Position numbers and translations under genes: made by a program. A DNA stretch of 64,000 bases from positions 13,855,076-13,919,075 of the forward strand of contig OX387604.1 of the NCBI GenBank assembly GCA_947568835.1, written 5' to 3'. Shown here in pieces: positions 62,097 through 64,000 of this stretch. The stretch comes from Protonemura montana. Taxonomy: Eukaryota; Arthropoda; Insecta; Plecoptera; Nemouridae. The first letter of the stretch is position 1. Every line of letters begins with the position of its first letter. Below the pieces are notes generated by a model that was not told the DNA's origin, did no database searches, and worked only from the letters and a program-made list of their open reading frames with translations.

Positions 62097-62300
62097 CTAA
62101 CATTACCTAACCTTACCTGACCTAACCTGATCTAACCTGACCTAACCTAACCTAACCTAACCTAACCTTACCTAACCTAACCTAACCTTACCTTACCTTA
62201 CCTTACCTTACCTTACCTTACCTTACCTTACCTTACCTTACCTTACCTAACTTAACCTTACCTAACCTAACCTAAACTAATCTAACGTAACCTAACCCAA
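62097..62300 (+). repeat. Spacer 42: CCTGA/CCTAA - CCTTA - CCTAA
   Basis: Copy of spacer 40. Confidence 0.92.
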
Positions 62301-62682
62301 CCGAACCTATCCGAACCTAACCGAACCTAACCGAACCTAACCGAACCTAACCGAACCTAACCGAACCTAACCGAACCTAACCGAACCTAACCGAACCTAA
62401 CCGAACCTAACCGAACATAACCGAACCTAACCGAACCTAACCGAACCTAACCGAACCTAACCGAACATAACCGAACCTAACCGAACCTAACCAAACCTAA
62501 CCGAACCTAACCGAACCGAATCTCACCTCACCGAACTTAACCGTTCCTAACCGAACCTAACCGAACCTAACCGAACCTAACCGAACCTAACCGAACCTAA
62601 CCGAACCTAACCTAACCTAACCTAACCCAACCTAACCTAACCGAACCTAACCGAACCTAAACGAACCTAACCGAACCTAACC
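62301..62682 (+). repeat. CCTAACCGAA 10-mer array 38
   Basis: Copy of array 35 with CCGTTCCTAACC. Confidence 0.94.
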
Positions 62683-62842
62683 TCACCTCACCTCACCTCA
62701 CCCCACCTCACCTCACCTCACCTCACCTCACCTCATCTAACCTCACCTCACCTCACCTCACCTCACCTCACCTCACCGCACCTCACCTCACCTCACCTCA
62801 CCTCACCTCACCTCACCACACCTCACCTCACCTCACCTCACC
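62683..62842 (+). repeat. CCTCA array 41
   Basis: Copy of array 39 with the same variant order. Confidence 0.94.
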
Positions 62843-62942
62843 TTACCACCCCTCCCCTCCCCAACTCCTCCCCTCCCCACCCAACCTCTCCCCTCCCCCC
62901 CTCCCCCCCCCCCCTCGCCACCCCTCCCTATCCTCCACTCCA
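62843..62942 (+). repeat. C-rich module 43 (type B)
   Basis: Copy of module 41 with a slightly longer C run. Confidence 0.92.
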
Positions 62943-63141
62943 CTAACATTACCTAACCTTACCTGACCTAACCTGACCTAACCTGACCTAACCTAACCTA
63001 ACCTAACCTAACCTAACCTAACCTTACCTTACCTTACCTTACCTAACCTTACCTTACCTTACCTTACCTTACCTTACCTTACCTTACCTAACTTAACCTT
63101 ACCTAACCTAACCTAACCTAACCTAACGTAACCTAACCTAA
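62943..63141 (+). repeat. Spacer 43: CCTGA/CCTAA - CCTTA - CCTAA
   Basis: Copy of spacer 41. Confidence 0.92.
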
Positions 63142-63882
63142 CCGAACCTAACCGAACCTAACCGAACCTAACCGAACCTTACCGAACCTAACCGAACCTA
63201 ACCGAACCTAACCGAACCTAACCGAACCTAACCGAACCTAACCGAACCTAACCGAACCTAACCGAACCTAACCGAACCTAACCGAACCTAACCGAACCTA
63301 ACCGAACCTAACCGAACCTTACCGAACCTAACCGAACCTAACCGAACCTAACCGAACCTACCCGAACCTAACCGAACCCAACCGAACCTAACCGTAACCT
63401 AACCGAACCTAACCGAACCTAACCGAACCTAACCGAACCTAACCGAACCGAACCGAACCTAACCGAACCTAACCGACCCCAACCGAACCTAACCGAACCT
63501 AACTGAACCTAACCGAACCTAACCGAACCTAACCGAACCTAACCGAACCTAACCGAACCTAACCGAACCTAACCGAACCTAACCGAACCTAACCGAACCT
63601 AACCGAAACTAACCGAACCTAACCGAACCTAACCGAACGTAACCGAACGTAACCGAACCTAACCGAACCTAACCGACCCTAACCGAACCTAACCGAACCT
63701 AACCGAACCTAACCGAACCTAACCGAACGTAACCGAACGTAACCGAACCTAACCGAACCTAACCAGACCTAACCGAACCTAACCGAACCTAACCGAACCT
63801 AACCGAACCTAACCTAACCTAACCTAACCCAACCTAACCTAACCGAACCTAACCGAACCTAAACGAACCTAACCGAACCTAA
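63142..63882 (+). repeat. CCTAACCGAA 10-mer array 39
   Basis: Starts as array 36 but continues past the CCGTAACC site with right-domain marks: double CCGAA (about 63446), CCGACCCCAACC, paired CGTAACCGAA and ACCAGACC (about 63761). Confidence 0.94.
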
Positions 63883-64000
63883 CCTCACCTCACCTCACCT
63901 CACCCCACCTCACCACACCTCATCTCACCTCACCTCATCTAACCTCACCTCACCTCACCTCACCTCACCTCACCTCACCTCACCTCACCTCACCTCACCT
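63883..64000 (+). repeat. CCTCA array 42 (cut by window edge)
   Basis: CCCCA, CCACA, CATCTCACC and CATCTAACC variants; the array runs past the window. Confidence 0.94.

Larger units (their letters stand above)
58610..63400 (+). repeat. 2.40-kb tandem duplication
   Basis: Modules 40 and 41 match 42 and 43 at offsets of about 2400. The joint is at about 61008, where a 10-mer array meets a CCTTA run. The CCGTAACC mark occurs at about 60979 and 63392. Confidence 0.9.
1..64000 (+). repeat. Higher-order satellite, telomere-like pentamers
   Basis: The whole window is one direct-repeat domain built from the pentamers CCTAA, CCGAA, CCTCA, CCTTA and CCTGA plus 43 C-rich modules, all in the same orientation. 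The recurrent order is 10-mer array, CCTCA array, C-rich module, CCTGA/CCTAA-CCTTA-CCTAA spacer, next 10-mer array. The - strand reads TTAGG, TTCGG, TGAGG, TAAGG and TCAGG. TTAGG is the arthropod telomere repeat and TCAGG is known from beetles, so a telomeric or subtelomeric origin is inferred. A pericentromeric or interstitial satellite of telomeric descent is the alternative. No stretch of unique sequence longer than a few dozen bases was seen. Confidence 0.95.

Noticed and set aside
1-64000. CRISPR array
   Set aside because: The repeats are contiguous pentamers and 10-mers with no unique spacers, no conserved repeat of CRISPR length and no cas genes.
1-64000. Position 1 as a true chromosome end
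   Set aside because: The window begins inside a variant patch that recurs at about 3733, so it is an interior cut of an array, not a terminal run of one repeat.
1-64000. Assignment to a named species
   Set aside because: TTAGG points to arthropods, but the 10-mer TTCGGTTAGG and the C-rich module are not sequences I can tie to a species, and there is no gene to help.
1-64000. rRNA, tRNA or other RNA genes
   Set aside because: No stretch has the base composition or complexity needed; G and T are too rare on the + strand to form such genes.
1-64000. Viral terminal repeats
   Set aside because: No viral gene or unique viral sequence accompanies the arrays, and 64 kb of repeats far exceeds known viral telomeric repeats.

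Overview
All 64 kb is tandem repeat DNA. I see no gene, RNA gene, transposon, CRISPR array or unique sequence. The + strand is the C-rich strand from end to end, and I found no inverted segment. The building blocks are five related pentamers of the form CCNNA: CCTAA, CCGAA, CCTCA, CCTTA and CCTGA. On the - strand these read TTAGG, TTCGG, TGAGG, TAAGG and TCAGG. TTAGG is the ancestral arthropod telomere repeat and TCAGG is the telomere repeat of some beetles. The window is therefore most simply read as telomeric or subtelomeric (or telomere-derived) satellite of an arthropod, probably an insect. The species cannot be named from this sequence, and the dominant 10-mer CCTAACCGAA (- strand TTCGGTTAGG) is not a telomere repeat I recognise.

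The blocks recur in a fixed order, forming a higher-order repeat: (1) an array of the 10-mer CCTAACCGAA with scattered point variants; (2) a CCTCA array; (3) a C-rich module of about 80-110 bp that starts TTACCACCCCTCCCC and ends AACAT(A/T/C); (4) a spacer running CCTGA/CCTAA, then CCTTA, then CCTAA, usually ending AACGTAACC; then the next 10-mer array. I count 43 C-rich modules in five subtypes: A (13 copies), A' (9), B (10), B' (7) and C (4). Each subtype carries its own flanking variants, so modules and flanks have spread together.

Layout: from 1 to about 34.9 kb all 13 modules are type A, and the 10-mer arrays carry a palindromic landmark (TTCTCAGAGAA, 13 copies). From about 35 kb to the end only types A', B, B' and C occur and the landmark is absent. 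Within both domains the sequence is a mosaic of nested direct duplications: about 3.74 kb (1-3.73 versus 3.73-6.54 kb), 2.5 kb, 6.15 kb and 8.6 kb (13.6-31 kb), 1.46 kb (31.7-34.2 kb), 2.67 kb (37.5-41.5 kb), 2.55 kb (41.2-46.3 kb), 6.51 kb (46.8-59.9 kb) and 2.40 kb (58.6-63.4 kb). This is the pattern expected from repeated unequal exchange or a similar amplification process.

The window starts and stops inside arrays, so neither edge is a natural boundary. If it lies near a chromosome end, the strand polarity puts that end to the left. Coordinates of array borders are read by eye and may be off by a few bases; array lengths are approximate.
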